A stretch of DNA of 64,000 bases from an uncultured Piscinibacter sp. GTDB taxonomy: Bacteria > Pseudomonadota > Gammaproteobacteria > Burkholderiales > Burkholderiaceae_C. Shown piece by piece: positions 55,033 to 62,263 of the stretch. Each line of letters begins with the position of its first letter. Position 1 is the stretch's first letter. The DNA lies in NCBI RefSeq assembly GCF_937952055.1, contig NZ_CALFYO010000008.1:62001-126000 (forward strand), in the 5' to 3' direction. The notes beneath the pieces were generated by a model. That model worked only from the letters and a program-made list of their open reading frames with translations, made no database searches and was not told where the DNA came from. A program made the translations under genes and the position numbers.

Positions 55033-56394
55033 TCAGGCCGCGGTCTTCAGCACCTCGGCGAGCGTGCCGACGAGCTGGTCGACGTGCTGCTTCTCGATGA
55101 TCAGCGGCGGCGACATCGCGATGGTGTCGCCGGTGGTGCGGATCAGCACGCCGCGCTGCCAGCACTCGAGGAAGATGTCGAAAGCGCGCTTGCCGGGTTG
55201 CCCGGGAAGCGGCTCGAGCTCGACGCCACCCACCAGGCCGATGTTGCGCACGTCGATGACGTGGCGCGATCCCTTCAGCGAATGCAGTGCGTCCTCGAAG
55301 TACGGCGCCATCTGCGCGCCTCGCGTCAGCAGACCCTCCTCGGCGTAGGTGTCCAGCGTGCCCAGCGCCGCGGCGCAGGCCAGCGGGTGGGCGGAGTAGG
55401 TGTAGCCGTGCGTGAACTCGATGACGTGCTCCGGGCCGGTCATGAACACATCGTGGATCGCGTCCTTGCAGAACACCGCGCCCATCGGCACGCAGCCGTT
55501 GGTGATGCCCTTGGCGACCGTCATCAGGTCGGGCACGACGCCGAAGTAATCGGACGCGAACGGCGCGCCGAGGCGCCCGAAGCCGGTGATGACCTCGTCG
55601 AAGATGAGCAGGATGCCGTGCTTGTCGCAGATTGCGCGCAGCCGTTCGAGGTAGCCCTTGGGCGGCAGCAGCACGCCGGTGGAGCCGGCCACCGGCTCGA
55701 CGATCACCGCGGCGATGGTCGAGGCGTCGTGCAGTGCGACCATGCGTTCCAGGTCGTCGGCGAGCTCGGCGCCGAATGCCGGCACGCCGCGCGAGAAGGC
55801 GTTGCGCGCGAGATCGTGGGTGTGGCGCAGGTGATCCACGCCGCCCAGCGCCGGACCGAACAACTTGCGGTTGCCGACGATTCCGCCTACCGAGATGCCG
55901 CCGAAGTTGACGCCGTGGTAGCCCCGCTCGCGGCCGATCAGCCGGGTGCGCGTGCCTTCGCCGCGCGCGCGGTGGTAGGCGATCGCCATCTTCAGCGCGG
56001 TGTCCACCGCCTCCGACCCGGAGTTCGTGTAGAAGACCTTGTTCAGGCCCTGCGGTGTCATCTGCACCAGCCGCTCGGCCAGCTCGAAGGCCTTGGGATG
56101 CGCCATGTTGAAGGGCGGCGCGAAGTCGAGCTCGGCGGCCTGCGCGGCGATCGCCTGGACGATCTTCGGGCGCGCGTGGCCGGCGTTGACGCACCACAGT
56201 CCGGCGATGCCGTCGAGCACCTCGCGGCCCTCGGGGGTCCAGAAATGCATGCCCGAGGCCTTGGCGAGCAGCCGCGGCGCCTTCTTGAACTGCCGGTTGG
56301 CGGTGAACGGCATCCAGTAGGCGTCCATCGAGTGCGGATGCGCCGAGCCTTCCTCACGCATTGCCAGCACGGCGGGATCGATGGCTTTGTTCAT
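55033..56394 (-). CDS. Omega-amino acid (beta-alanine)-pyruvate aminotransferase
   Basis: 453-aa class-III PLP aminotransferase. ATG 56394 gives MNKAIDPAVLAMREEGSAHPHSMDAYWMPFTANRQF; the MPFTANRQF segment, RGYHGVNFGGISVGGIVGNRKLFG, VEPVAGSTGVLLPPKGYLERLR and EFTHGYTYSAHPLACAAALGTL closely follow the Pseudomonas beta-alanine-pyruvate enzyme. PLP lysine in PDLMTVAKGITNGCVPMGA. It may act on beta-alanine, GABA or polyamine-derived amines. First gene of the minus-strand block; divergent from the Lrp/AsnC gene. Confidence 0.9.
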   Translation of the reverse strand: MNKAIDPAVLAMREEGSAHPHSMDAYWMPFTANRQFKKAPRLLAKASGMHFWTPEGREVLDGIAGLWCVNAGHARPKIVQAIAAQAAELDFAPPFNMAHPKAFELAERLVQMTPQGLNKVFYTNSGSEAVDTALKMAIAYHRARGEGTRTRLIGRERGYHGVNFGGISVGGIVGNRKLFGPALGGVDHLRHTHDLARNAFSRGVPAFGAELADDLERMVALHDASTIAAVIVEPVAGSTGVLLPPKGYLERLRAICDKHGILLIFDEVITGFGRLGAPFASDYFGVVPDLMTVAKGITNGCVPMGAVFCKDAIHDVFMTGPEHVIEFTHGYTYSAHPLACAAALGTLDTYAEEGLLTRGAQMAPYFEDALHSLKGSRHVIDVRNIGLVGGVELEPLPGQPGKRAFDIFLECWQRGVLIRTTGDTIAMSPPLIIEKQHVDQLVGTLAEVLKTAA

Positions 56395-56556
56395 GGCGAA
56401 AGGCTCCTCGAGACACTGGTCTCGCTGCGACAAAGTGTGCAATCGGAGACAGGGTGAGTCTAGAGAAATCGCAGCGCAATGTGCTTGCGCAATGGAGGCG
56501 GGTTCTCCCTCCAAGCTGCAATATCATTCGAACAGACAACCGAAAGACCGCAGAGA
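56395..56556. promoter_or_regulatory. Divergent control region of the polyamine block and its Lrp/AsnC gene
   Basis: 162 bp between divergent starts. GCAAT occurs four times (56439, 56476, 56489, 56518) and an inverted GGAGG/CCTCC pair spans 56494-56512. Lrp-type proteins bind degenerate, loosely spaced sites, so this is the natural place for autoregulation and for control of the aminotransferase gene. I see no sigma-54 element here. Confidence 0.45.
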
Positions 56557-57036
56557 ATGCGAAACAACGCCTTCGACGTGCAACTGGATGCGATCGACCG
56601 GGCGATCCTGGAGGTGCTGCAGCACGAGGGCCGCATCGCCAACCAGGAGCTTGCGCAGCGCGTGCATCTGTCGCCCTCGGCATGCCTGCGCCGCGTCAAG
56701 GCGCTGGAGGATGCCGGCGTCATCGCCCAGTACGTCGCGCTGCTCAACCCGCGCGCGGTGGGCAAGCACGGCATCAGCTACACCATCATCAACCTCGACA
56801 GCATGAACACGCCACTGCTCGAAGCCTTCGAGCAGGCGGTGCGCGACACACCGGAGATCCTCGACTGCTACTACGTCGCCGGCGCGAACGACTACCTGAT
56901 CCGCTTCGCCTACCGCGACGCCGAGGACCTGGAGCGCTTCCACTCGGAGGTGCTGATGCACCTGCCCGGGGTGTCGCGATCGAACTCGATGCTGGTGCTT
57001 CGCACCGTCAAGAAGACGACGGCCCTGCCGTTGTGA
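56557..57036 (+). CDS. Lrp/AsnC family transcriptional regulator
   Basis: 159 aa from ATG 56557; the frame opens earlier (56479) without support. N-terminal winged HTH (LDAIDRAILEVLQHEGRIANQELAQRVHLSPSACLRRVKALEDAGVI) and C-terminal RAM ligand-binding domain (DCYYVAGANDYLIRFAYRDAEDLERFHSEVL, then LPGVSRSNSMLVLRTVKKTTALPL). Octameric feast/famine regulators of this type sense amino acids or related small molecules. Divergent placement suggests it controls the polyamine genes. The last 29 bp overlap the convergent hemerythrin gene. Confidence 0.92.
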   Translation: MRNNAFDVQLDAIDRAILEVLQHEGRIANQELAQRVHLSPSACLRRVKALEDAGVIAQYVALLNPRAVGKHGISYTIINLDSMNTPLLEAFEQAVRDTPEILDCYYVAGANDYLIRFAYRDAEDLERFHSEVLMHLPGVSRSNSMLVLRTVKKTTALPL

Positions 57037-57544
57037 AGCGCAGCGGCGGCAGCGAGGCGCGGCGCCTTGCCAGCTTGGCGACGATCGCCTTGGCTTGCGG
57101 GTAGATGATCGACTCCTCGAGCTGGATGTGCTCGCGGCAGAGTTCGACGAAGACGCCGATCGCGTGGCGCAGTTCGTCGGGGTCATACCAGCTGTAGCCT
57201 GCCGCGATGGCGCGCAGTTGCGGCGCGATCGCCAGCCAGTCCTCTTCGATCCAGCCGTGGTCCTGCTGCAGCATGCGCACGGTGGCGACCAGCGAGGGGT
57301 CGCTGGAGTTGAGCAGCGCCGGGAAGACCTTGCTCTCCTCGTCCACGTGGTGCTGTTGCGAGGTCTCGGAGAAGAAGGTCTCGATCCGGCCGGCCTCCTG
57401 CTGGGCATGGGCGTCGACGCCATGGTCGGAGAGATGCCCGAACAAGGCATCGAGCCGGTCGAGGTGGGCCGATATCTGCTGGTGGCAGGCGTCCAGCGCC
57501 TGGAAGTCGGTGCCGGGGTTCTTCGTCGGGACTGCCGCTGCCAT
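57008..57544 (-). CDS. Hemerythrin-like HHE domain protein
   Basis: 178 aa. Helical bundle with iron-ligand candidates: His in DACHQQISAHLDRLDALFGHL, QQHHVDEESKVFPALL, MLQQDHGWIEEDW and CREHIQLEESIIYPQA. These give the H-HxxxE-H-HxxxE pattern of a di-iron site for oxygen or nitric-oxide sensing or repair. GGAGG precedes the ATG. The tail overlaps the 3' end of the Lrp gene on the other strand by 29 bp. No functional link to polyamines is evident. Confidence 0.85.
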   Translation of the reverse strand: MAAAVPTKNPGTDFQALDACHQQISAHLDRLDALFGHLSDHGVDAHAQQEAGRIETFFSETSQQHHVDEESKVFPALLNSSDPSLVATVRMLQQDHGWIEEDWLAIAPQLRAIAAGYSWYDPDELRHAIGVFVELCREHIQLEESIIYPQAKAIVAKLARRRASLPPLRFTTAGPSSS

Positions 57545-57610
57545 GGAACCTCCACGTCGTTGTGTGTGATTCCATTCTTCGAGTTGCTGCGTTGCAGCAG
57601 TTGCGACAGG

Positions 57611-58531
57611 TCAAGCGAGCCGCAGTCTGCCGCAGAGGTAGGTCCAGACGAAATGGGCGGCGGCCTGGCTGGTCAGCTCGGCATGGTCGTAGGGCGGAGC
57701 CACCTCGACGCAGTCCATCCCCACCAGCGGCAGGACCGCGAGTTCCTCGAGCACGGAGAGCACCTGATTGGTGCTCATGCCGCCGGGTTCGGGTGTGCCG
57801 GTGCCGGGCGCGAACGCCGGATCGAGGCAATCGATGTCCAGGCTGAGGTAGACCGGCGGGTGCCCATGTGCGGCGAGGCGTCCGCGGATCGCTTCGAGCA
57901 CGGGCGCGAGTTGCGCCGGGTTGTCGAGCCCGCGCAGGTCGCGCGCGGTGAAGATCTGTCCGCCCTGGCCGCGCACGTACTCGCGCGCTTCGCGCACGCC
58001 CGCCGAGCGGATGCCGAGCTGGGTGAAGCATTCCGGGATGACCAGTCCTTCCTGGATCGCCTCGTAGACCCAGGTGCCGTGGCCGCTCGGCTCACCGAAG
58101 TGGTCTTCCCAGGTGTCGCAGTGGGCGTCTAAGTGGATCACCGCCAGCGGCCTGCCCAGCTTCGCCCGGTAGGCGCGCAGCAGCGGCAGCGTGATGCTGT
58201 GGTCGCCGCCGAGCCAGACCATGTGGTGCGCGCGGATCAGCCGCTCCACCTGCGGAGCCATTGCCTCGCGCATCGCTGCGAGACTGGTGTTGGGCAGGGG
58301 CAGGTCGCCGGCGTCGCCGAGCTGCCCCGCGGGGCTGATGTCGAACAGCGGATGGATCGCGTCGCAAAGCATGTGGCTCGCCTCGCGGATGGCGCGCGGG
58401 CCGAAGCGGGCGCCCGGGCGATTGGTCACCGAACCGTCCCAGGCGATGCCGGCCACCGCGTAGCGCGTCTTGGCGGAGGCGGGAGGCGCCTTCAGGAAGG
58501 CGTTGTTGGAGAGGAAGGCGAAGCTGCTCAT
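57611..58531 (-). CDS. speB: Agmatinase/ureohydrolase family enzyme
   Basis: 306-aa binuclear-metal ureohydrolase. Metal motifs: GGDHSITLPLL, HLDAHCDTWEDHFGEPSGHGTW and SLDIDCLDPAFAPGTGTPEPGG. N-terminal GIAWDGSVTNRPGARFGPRAIREAS is agmatinase/guanidinobutyrase-like. It cleaves a guanidino compound to amine and urea: agmatine to putrescine, or 4-guanidinobutyrate to GABA, or possibly free guanidine, since some members do that. Divergent from the aminotransferase/amidotransferase pair 61 bp away. The gene symbol is by family only. Confidence 0.87.
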   Translation of the reverse strand: MSSFAFLSNNAFLKAPPASAKTRYAVAGIAWDGSVTNRPGARFGPRAIREASHMLCDAIHPLFDISPAGQLGDAGDLPLPNTSLAAMREAMAPQVERLIRAHHMVWLGGDHSITLPLLRAYRAKLGRPLAVIHLDAHCDTWEDHFGEPSGHGTWVYEAIQEGLVIPECFTQLGIRSAGVREAREYVRGQGGQIFTARDLRGLDNPAQLAPVLEAIRGRLAAHGHPPVYLSLDIDCLDPAFAPGTGTPEPGGMSTNQVLSVLEELAVLPLVGMDCVEVAPPYDHAELTSQAAAHFVWTYLCGRLRLA

Positions 58532-58592
58532 CGGTCGTCCTGCTGCAAACTCGCGGCGATGATACGAGCCGAGTTGCAGGAGCCCTGACCCG

Positions 58593-59960
58593 ATGACGAT
58601 GCACCGCTTCCGCGTCGACCGCGAAGCGCTGTCTGCCGTGCAGCAGCGCGAAGCGCAGCGCTACCTCGACACCCACCCGTGCAGCGTGACGCTGGCCGCC
58701 GACGACGCACGGCACTACCTGTTCGGCGTGCCGCTGCACTGGATGCGCGACTGGCCGGTGCCGGCCATGCTGCACGTCGCACGCGCGAGCGGCAATCGAT
58801 TGTGGTGTGCCGACGGCCATGAGTACCTCGACTTCTGCCTGGGCGACACCGGGGCGATGTTCGGCCACAGCCCGGCGCCGGTGGCGCAAGCCGTCGCCGC
58901 GCAAGCCGTCCGCGGACTCACCGCGATGCTGCCTTCGACGCTCAGCGCGGAGGTGGGCGGCCTGTTGACCGACTGCTTCCGATTGCCGCGCTGGCAGCTC
59001 ACGCTCAGCGCCAGCGATGCCAACCGCTTCGTGCTGCGCTGGGCGCGTGCGGTCAGCGGCCGGCCCAAGGTGCTGGTGTTCGACGGCTGCTACCACGGCA
59101 CCGTCGATGACACGCTGGTCGACATGGATGCGCAGCAGCGCACCGTCAAGCGCGCAAGCCTGCTCGGCCAGGTGCACGACCTCGCGCTCGGCACGGTGGT
59201 GGTGCCGTTCAACGACATCGATGCCGCGGAACACGCACTGTCGCGGGGCGACGTGGCCTGCGTGCTCACCGAACCGGCGCTGACCAACTGCGGCCTGGTG
59301 CCGCCGCGGCCGGGATATCTGCACGCGCTGCAGGACGCCTGCCGCCGCCACGGCACGCTGTTCGTGCTCGACGAGACGCACACCGTCAGCAGCGGCTGGG
59401 GCGGTCATGCGCGCGTCGAAGGGCTGGAACCCGACATGATGGTGATCGGCAAGGCGATCGCCGGCGGGCTGCCCTGTGCCGTCTACGGCTTCACCGAGGC
59501 GATGAACGGCCGCATGGAGACGGCCAAGCGGGCGTCGCCCGACGGCCACTCGGGCATCGGCACGACCTTGTCGGCCAACCTGCTGGCCATGGCGGCCTTG
59601 CGCGCCCATCTCGCCGAGGTGATGACGCCGCACGCCTATGCCGAGATGCTGGCCACGGCCTCGATCCTCGAGGCGCGGCTGCGCGAAGTCATTGCCGGTG
59701 CCGGTGCGCCGTGGTCGGTGACGCGGCTCGGCGCACGCATGGAGCTGCAGTTCTGCGTGCGGCCGCCACAGACCGGCGCGCAAGCGCGGGCAGCGATGGA
59801 CGACGAACTGGAGCGCTGCCTGCACCTGTGGCTGCTCAATCGCGGCATCCTCATCACACCCTTCCACAACATGCTGCTCGTCGCGCCCGACACGCAGCCC
59901 GTCGACGTCGAGCCGCTGGCGCAGGCGCTGGGCGAGTTCATCGTGGCGGTGCGTGCATGA
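58593..59960 (+). CDS. Class-III aminotransferase (glutamate-1-semialdehyde-aminomutase-like)
   Basis: 455 aa. AGGAG 10 bp upstream supports ATG 58593. A ~50-residue N-terminal extension precedes the fold (LWCADGHEYLDFCLGDTGAMFGHSPAPV). PLP segments: VFDGCYHGTVDDTL, LDETHTVSSGWGGHARVEGLEPDMMVIGKAIAGGLPCAVYGF with the lysine in VIGKAIAGG. Closer in pattern to GSA aminomutase-like transaminases than to GabT. The substrate is unknown. It overlaps the next amidotransferase gene by 4 bp, so the two products probably act together. Confidence 0.87.
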   Translation: MTMHRFRVDREALSAVQQREAQRYLDTHPCSVTLAADDARHYLFGVPLHWMRDWPVPAMLHVARASGNRLWCADGHEYLDFCLGDTGAMFGHSPAPVAQAVAAQAVRGLTAMLPSTLSAEVGGLLTDCFRLPRWQLTLSASDANRFVLRWARAVSGRPKVLVFDGCYHGTVDDTLVDMDAQQRTVKRASLLGQVHDLALGTVVVPFNDIDAAEHALSRGDVACVLTEPALTNCGLVPPRPGYLHALQDACRRHGTLFVLDETHTVSSGWGGHARVEGLEPDMMVIGKAIAGGLPCAVYGFTEAMNGRMETAKRASPDGHSGIGTTLSANLLAMAALRAHLAEVMTPHAYAEMLATASILEARLREVIAGAGAPWSVTRLGARMELQFCVRPPQTGAQARAAMDDELERCLHLWLLNRGILITPFHNMLLVAPDTQPVDVEPLAQALGEFIVAVRA

Positions 59961-60658
59961 AGCCTGTGCTGGTGCTGCAGCACATGGACGGCGACGGGCC
60001 GGGCTACCTGGCCACCTGGCTGCAACGGCGGGGCGTGCCCTTCGAGGTGTTCAACACGGCGGCGGGGCAGGACTTTCCGTCCTCGATGGATGCGCATGGG
60101 GCGCTCGCGGTGCTCGGCGGCGAGATGAGTGCCAACGACGATCTGCCGTCGCTGCGCCGTGCCGAAGCGCTGATCCGCGAGAGCATGGCCGGCGACCGAC
60201 CGGTGATCGGCCATTGCCTGGGCGGGCAGCTGATGGCCAAGGCCCTCGGCGCTCGCGTCGTCGATGCTGCGGCACCGGAGATCGGCTGGCAGACGATGCG
60301 CGTGCTCGCACATCGTGAGGCGACGGCGTGGTTCGGCGGCGCGACAGAGCTGACCGTGTTCCAGTGGCACCACGAGGCATTCGAGCTGCCGCAGGGCGCG
60401 GTGCCGCTGGCCGGCAGCGAGGCCTGCGCCCATCAGGCCTTCGCGGTCGGCCGCCACCTCGGCATGCAGTTCCACGTGGAAGTCGACGCGCACAAGCTGG
60501 CGCTGTGGTCCGCGTCGCGCGATCGCGCCTACCTGCGGCTGCAGAAGACCTGCCCGACGGTGCAGGGCGGCGAGGCCATGCGTGCCCAGGCGGCCGAAGC
60601 ACTTGCCGCGCAGCAGGCGCTGGCGGATCGGCTGTATGCGCGCTGGCTGGGCGCCTGA
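59957..60658 (+). CDS. Class-I glutamine-amidotransferase-like hydrolase
   Basis: 233 aa, ATG overlapping the aminotransferase stop (ATGA). GMP-synthase-like GATase-1 fold with nucleophile Cys87 in PVIGHCLGGQLMAKALGA, and His/Glu dyad in MQFHVEVDAHK. Opening MKPVLVLQHMDGDGPGYLATWLQRRGV is typical. Such stand-alone proteins often hydrolyse gamma-glutamyl amides, paralleling PuuD in the main block. Substrate unproven. Confidence 0.86.
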   Translation: MKPVLVLQHMDGDGPGYLATWLQRRGVPFEVFNTAAGQDFPSSMDAHGALAVLGGEMSANDDLPSLRRAEALIRESMAGDRPVIGHCLGGQLMAKALGARVVDAAAPEIGWQTMRVLAHREATAWFGGATELTVFQWHHEAFELPQGAVPLAGSEACAHQAFAVGRHLGMQFHVEVDAHKLALWSASRDRAYLRLQKTCPTVQGGEAMRAQAAEALAAQQALADRLYARWLGA

Positions 60659-60909
60659 CAGTATTTCACGTTGCGGGATGGTCTTTTCGAATTGCGGAAA
60701 AGACGGATGCTGCAGCGCCGCAATCTTTCTCATCGTGGAGAACGCTATTTCGCATCCCGGTTTGATGTTCCTAAGTTATTGATTAATAAAGATAACATTT
60801 TTAGTCTTCTATAAGACATAAGTCTTCTCACGGCGCACGAGCGGGACTACTCTTGAGGCCAGAGATTTCGTTTTCAGTCCCTGTCTTCACATCATTCACG
60901 GAGGTCCCC
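60659..60909. promoter_or_regulatory. AT-rich aceA control region
   Basis: 251 bp without a gene, the most AT-rich stretch of the window around 60762-60835. A stem GTCTTTTC (60681-60688) with GAAAAGAC (60697-60704) follows the amidotransferase stop. Near the gene, GTCTT (60804), AAGAC (60813) and GTCTT (60822) alternate in orientation at 9-bp steps. I find no convincing single -35/-10 pair; TTGATG at 60762 with TAATAA at 60784 is the best but weak. Confidence 0.6.
60804..60826. promoter_or_regulatory. Alternating GTCTT/AAGAC/GTCTT operator-like array
   Basis: Two overlapping palindromes, GTCTT-CTAT-AAGAC (60804-60817) and AAGAC-ATAA-GTCTT (60813-60826), share the middle arm. The direct repeat AGTCTTCT recurs at 18 bp. 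Located 84-106 bp before the aceA ATG, it is a likely site for a regulator of acetate/glyoxylate metabolism. The regulator is not identified. Confidence 0.55.
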
Positions 60910-62208
60910 ATGACGAATCTGACCCGCGAACAGCAAATCGCCGCCCTCGAGAAGGATTGGGCCGAGAACCCGCGCTGGAAGGGCATCAAGCGCGGCTACA
61001 GCGCCGCCGACGTGGTGCGCCTGCGCGGCTCGCTGCAGATCGAGCACACGCTGGCCAAGCGCGGTGCCGAGAAGCTGTGGAAGCTGATCAACACCGAGCC
61101 GTTCGTCAACTCGCTCGGCGCGCTGACCGGCAACCAGGCCATGCAGCAGGTCAAGGCCGGCCTGAAGGCCATCTACCTGTCGGGCTGGCAGGTCGCCGGC
61201 GACGCCAACAGCAACGGCGAGATGTACCCCGACCAGTCGCTGTACGCGGTGGACTCGGTGCCGAAGGTCGTCAAGCGCATCAACGCCACTTTCAAGCGTG
61301 CCGACGAGATCCAGTGGAGTGAAGGCAAGAACGACATCGACTACTTCGCGCCCATCGTTGCCGACGCGGAAGCCGGCTTCGGCGGCGTGCTCAACGCCTT
61401 CGAGCTGATGAAGTCCATGATCGACGCCGGCGCCGCCGGCGTGCACTTCGAGGACCAACTCGCCTCGGTGAAGAAGTGCGGCCACATGGGCGGCAAGGTG
61501 CTGGTGCCGACGCGCGAAGCGGTCGCCAAGCTGGTGGCCGCGCGCCTGGCGGCCGACGTGATGGGCACCCCGACCATCCTGCTGGCGCGCACCGACGCGG
61601 AAGCGGCCGACCTGGTCACCAGCGATGTCGACGACAACGACAAGCCGTTCATGACCGGCGAGCGCACCGTCGAGGGCTTCTTCAAGACCCGCAACGGCCT
61701 GGAGCAGTCGATCAGCCGCGGCCTCGCCTATGCCGAGTACGCCGACCTGATCTGGTGCGAGACCGGCAAGCCCGACCTGGCGTTCGCCAAGGCTTTCGCC
61801 GACGCGATCCACGCCAAGTTCCCGGGCAAGCTGCTGGCCTACAACTGCTCGCCGTCGTTCAACTGGAAGAAGAACCTCGACGACGCGACGATCGCCAAGT
61901 TCCAGCGCGAGCTCGGCGCGATGGGTTACAAGTTCCAGTTCATCACGCTGGCCGGCTTCCACAGCCTGAACTACTCGATGTTCGACCTGGCCTACGGCTA
62001 TGCGCGCAACAACATGAGCGCCTTCGTCGAGCTGCAGGAGAAGGAGTTCGCCGCCGCCGAGCGTGGCTTCACTGCGGTGAAGCACCAGCGCGAGGTCGGC
62101 ACCGGCTACTTCGACGCGGTGACGACGACCATCGAGGCGCAGGCCTCGACGGCCGCGCTGAAGGGTTCGACCGAGGACGAGCAGTTCTTCGACAAGAAGC
62201 ACGCCTGA
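60910..62208 (+). CDS. aceA: Isocitrate lyase
   Basis: Cleaves isocitrate to glyoxylate and succinate, first enzyme of the glyoxylate bypass. 432 aa. GGAGG before ATG 60910 fixes the start; the frame opens earlier at 60853. Catalytic loop KKCGH at 188-192 (VKKCGHMGGKVLVPT), metal region DYFAPIVADAEAGFGG, ILARTDAEAADL, and YNCSPSFNWKKNL. Malate synthase is not in the window. Followed by a strong bidirectional terminator. Confidence 0.97.
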   Translation: MTNLTREQQIAALEKDWAENPRWKGIKRGYSAADVVRLRGSLQIEHTLAKRGAEKLWKLINTEPFVNSLGALTGNQAMQQVKAGLKAIYLSGWQVAGDANSNGEMYPDQSLYAVDSVPKVVKRINATFKRADEIQWSEGKNDIDYFAPIVADAEAGFGGVLNAFELMKSMIDAGAAGVHFEDQLASVKKCGHMGGKVLVPTREAVAKLVAARLAADVMGTPTILLARTDAEAADLVTSDVDDNDKPFMTGERTVEGFFKTRNGLEQSISRGLAYAEYADLIWCETGKPDLAFAKAFADAIHAKFPGKLLAYNCSPSFNWKKNLDDATIAKFQRELGAMGYKFQFITLAGFHSLNYSMFDLAYGYARNNMSAFVELQEKEFAAAERGFTAVKHQREVGTGYFDAVTTTIEAQASTAALKGSTEDEQFFDKKHA

Positions 62209-62227
62209 GTTCGAGCGACGTGTGAGC

Positions 62228-62263
62228 AGAACGGGCCCGCGGCAGCTGCCGCGGGCCCGTTCT
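62228..62263. terminator. Perfect 36-bp palindromic terminator between convergent genes
   Basis: Every base from 62228 to 62263 is part of a perfect inverted repeat centred at 62245/62246: the arms begin AGAACGGGCC and end GGCCCGTTCT. TTCAT follows on the plus strand. It lies between the aceA stop and the diguanylate cyclase stop (62264), serving both strands. Confidence 0.85.

Noticed and set aside
59711..59956. N-terminal extension of the amidotransferase back into the aminotransferase gene
   Set aside because: The extension is Arg/Ala/His-rich shadow sequence; the ATGA overlap start gives a normal-length GATase.
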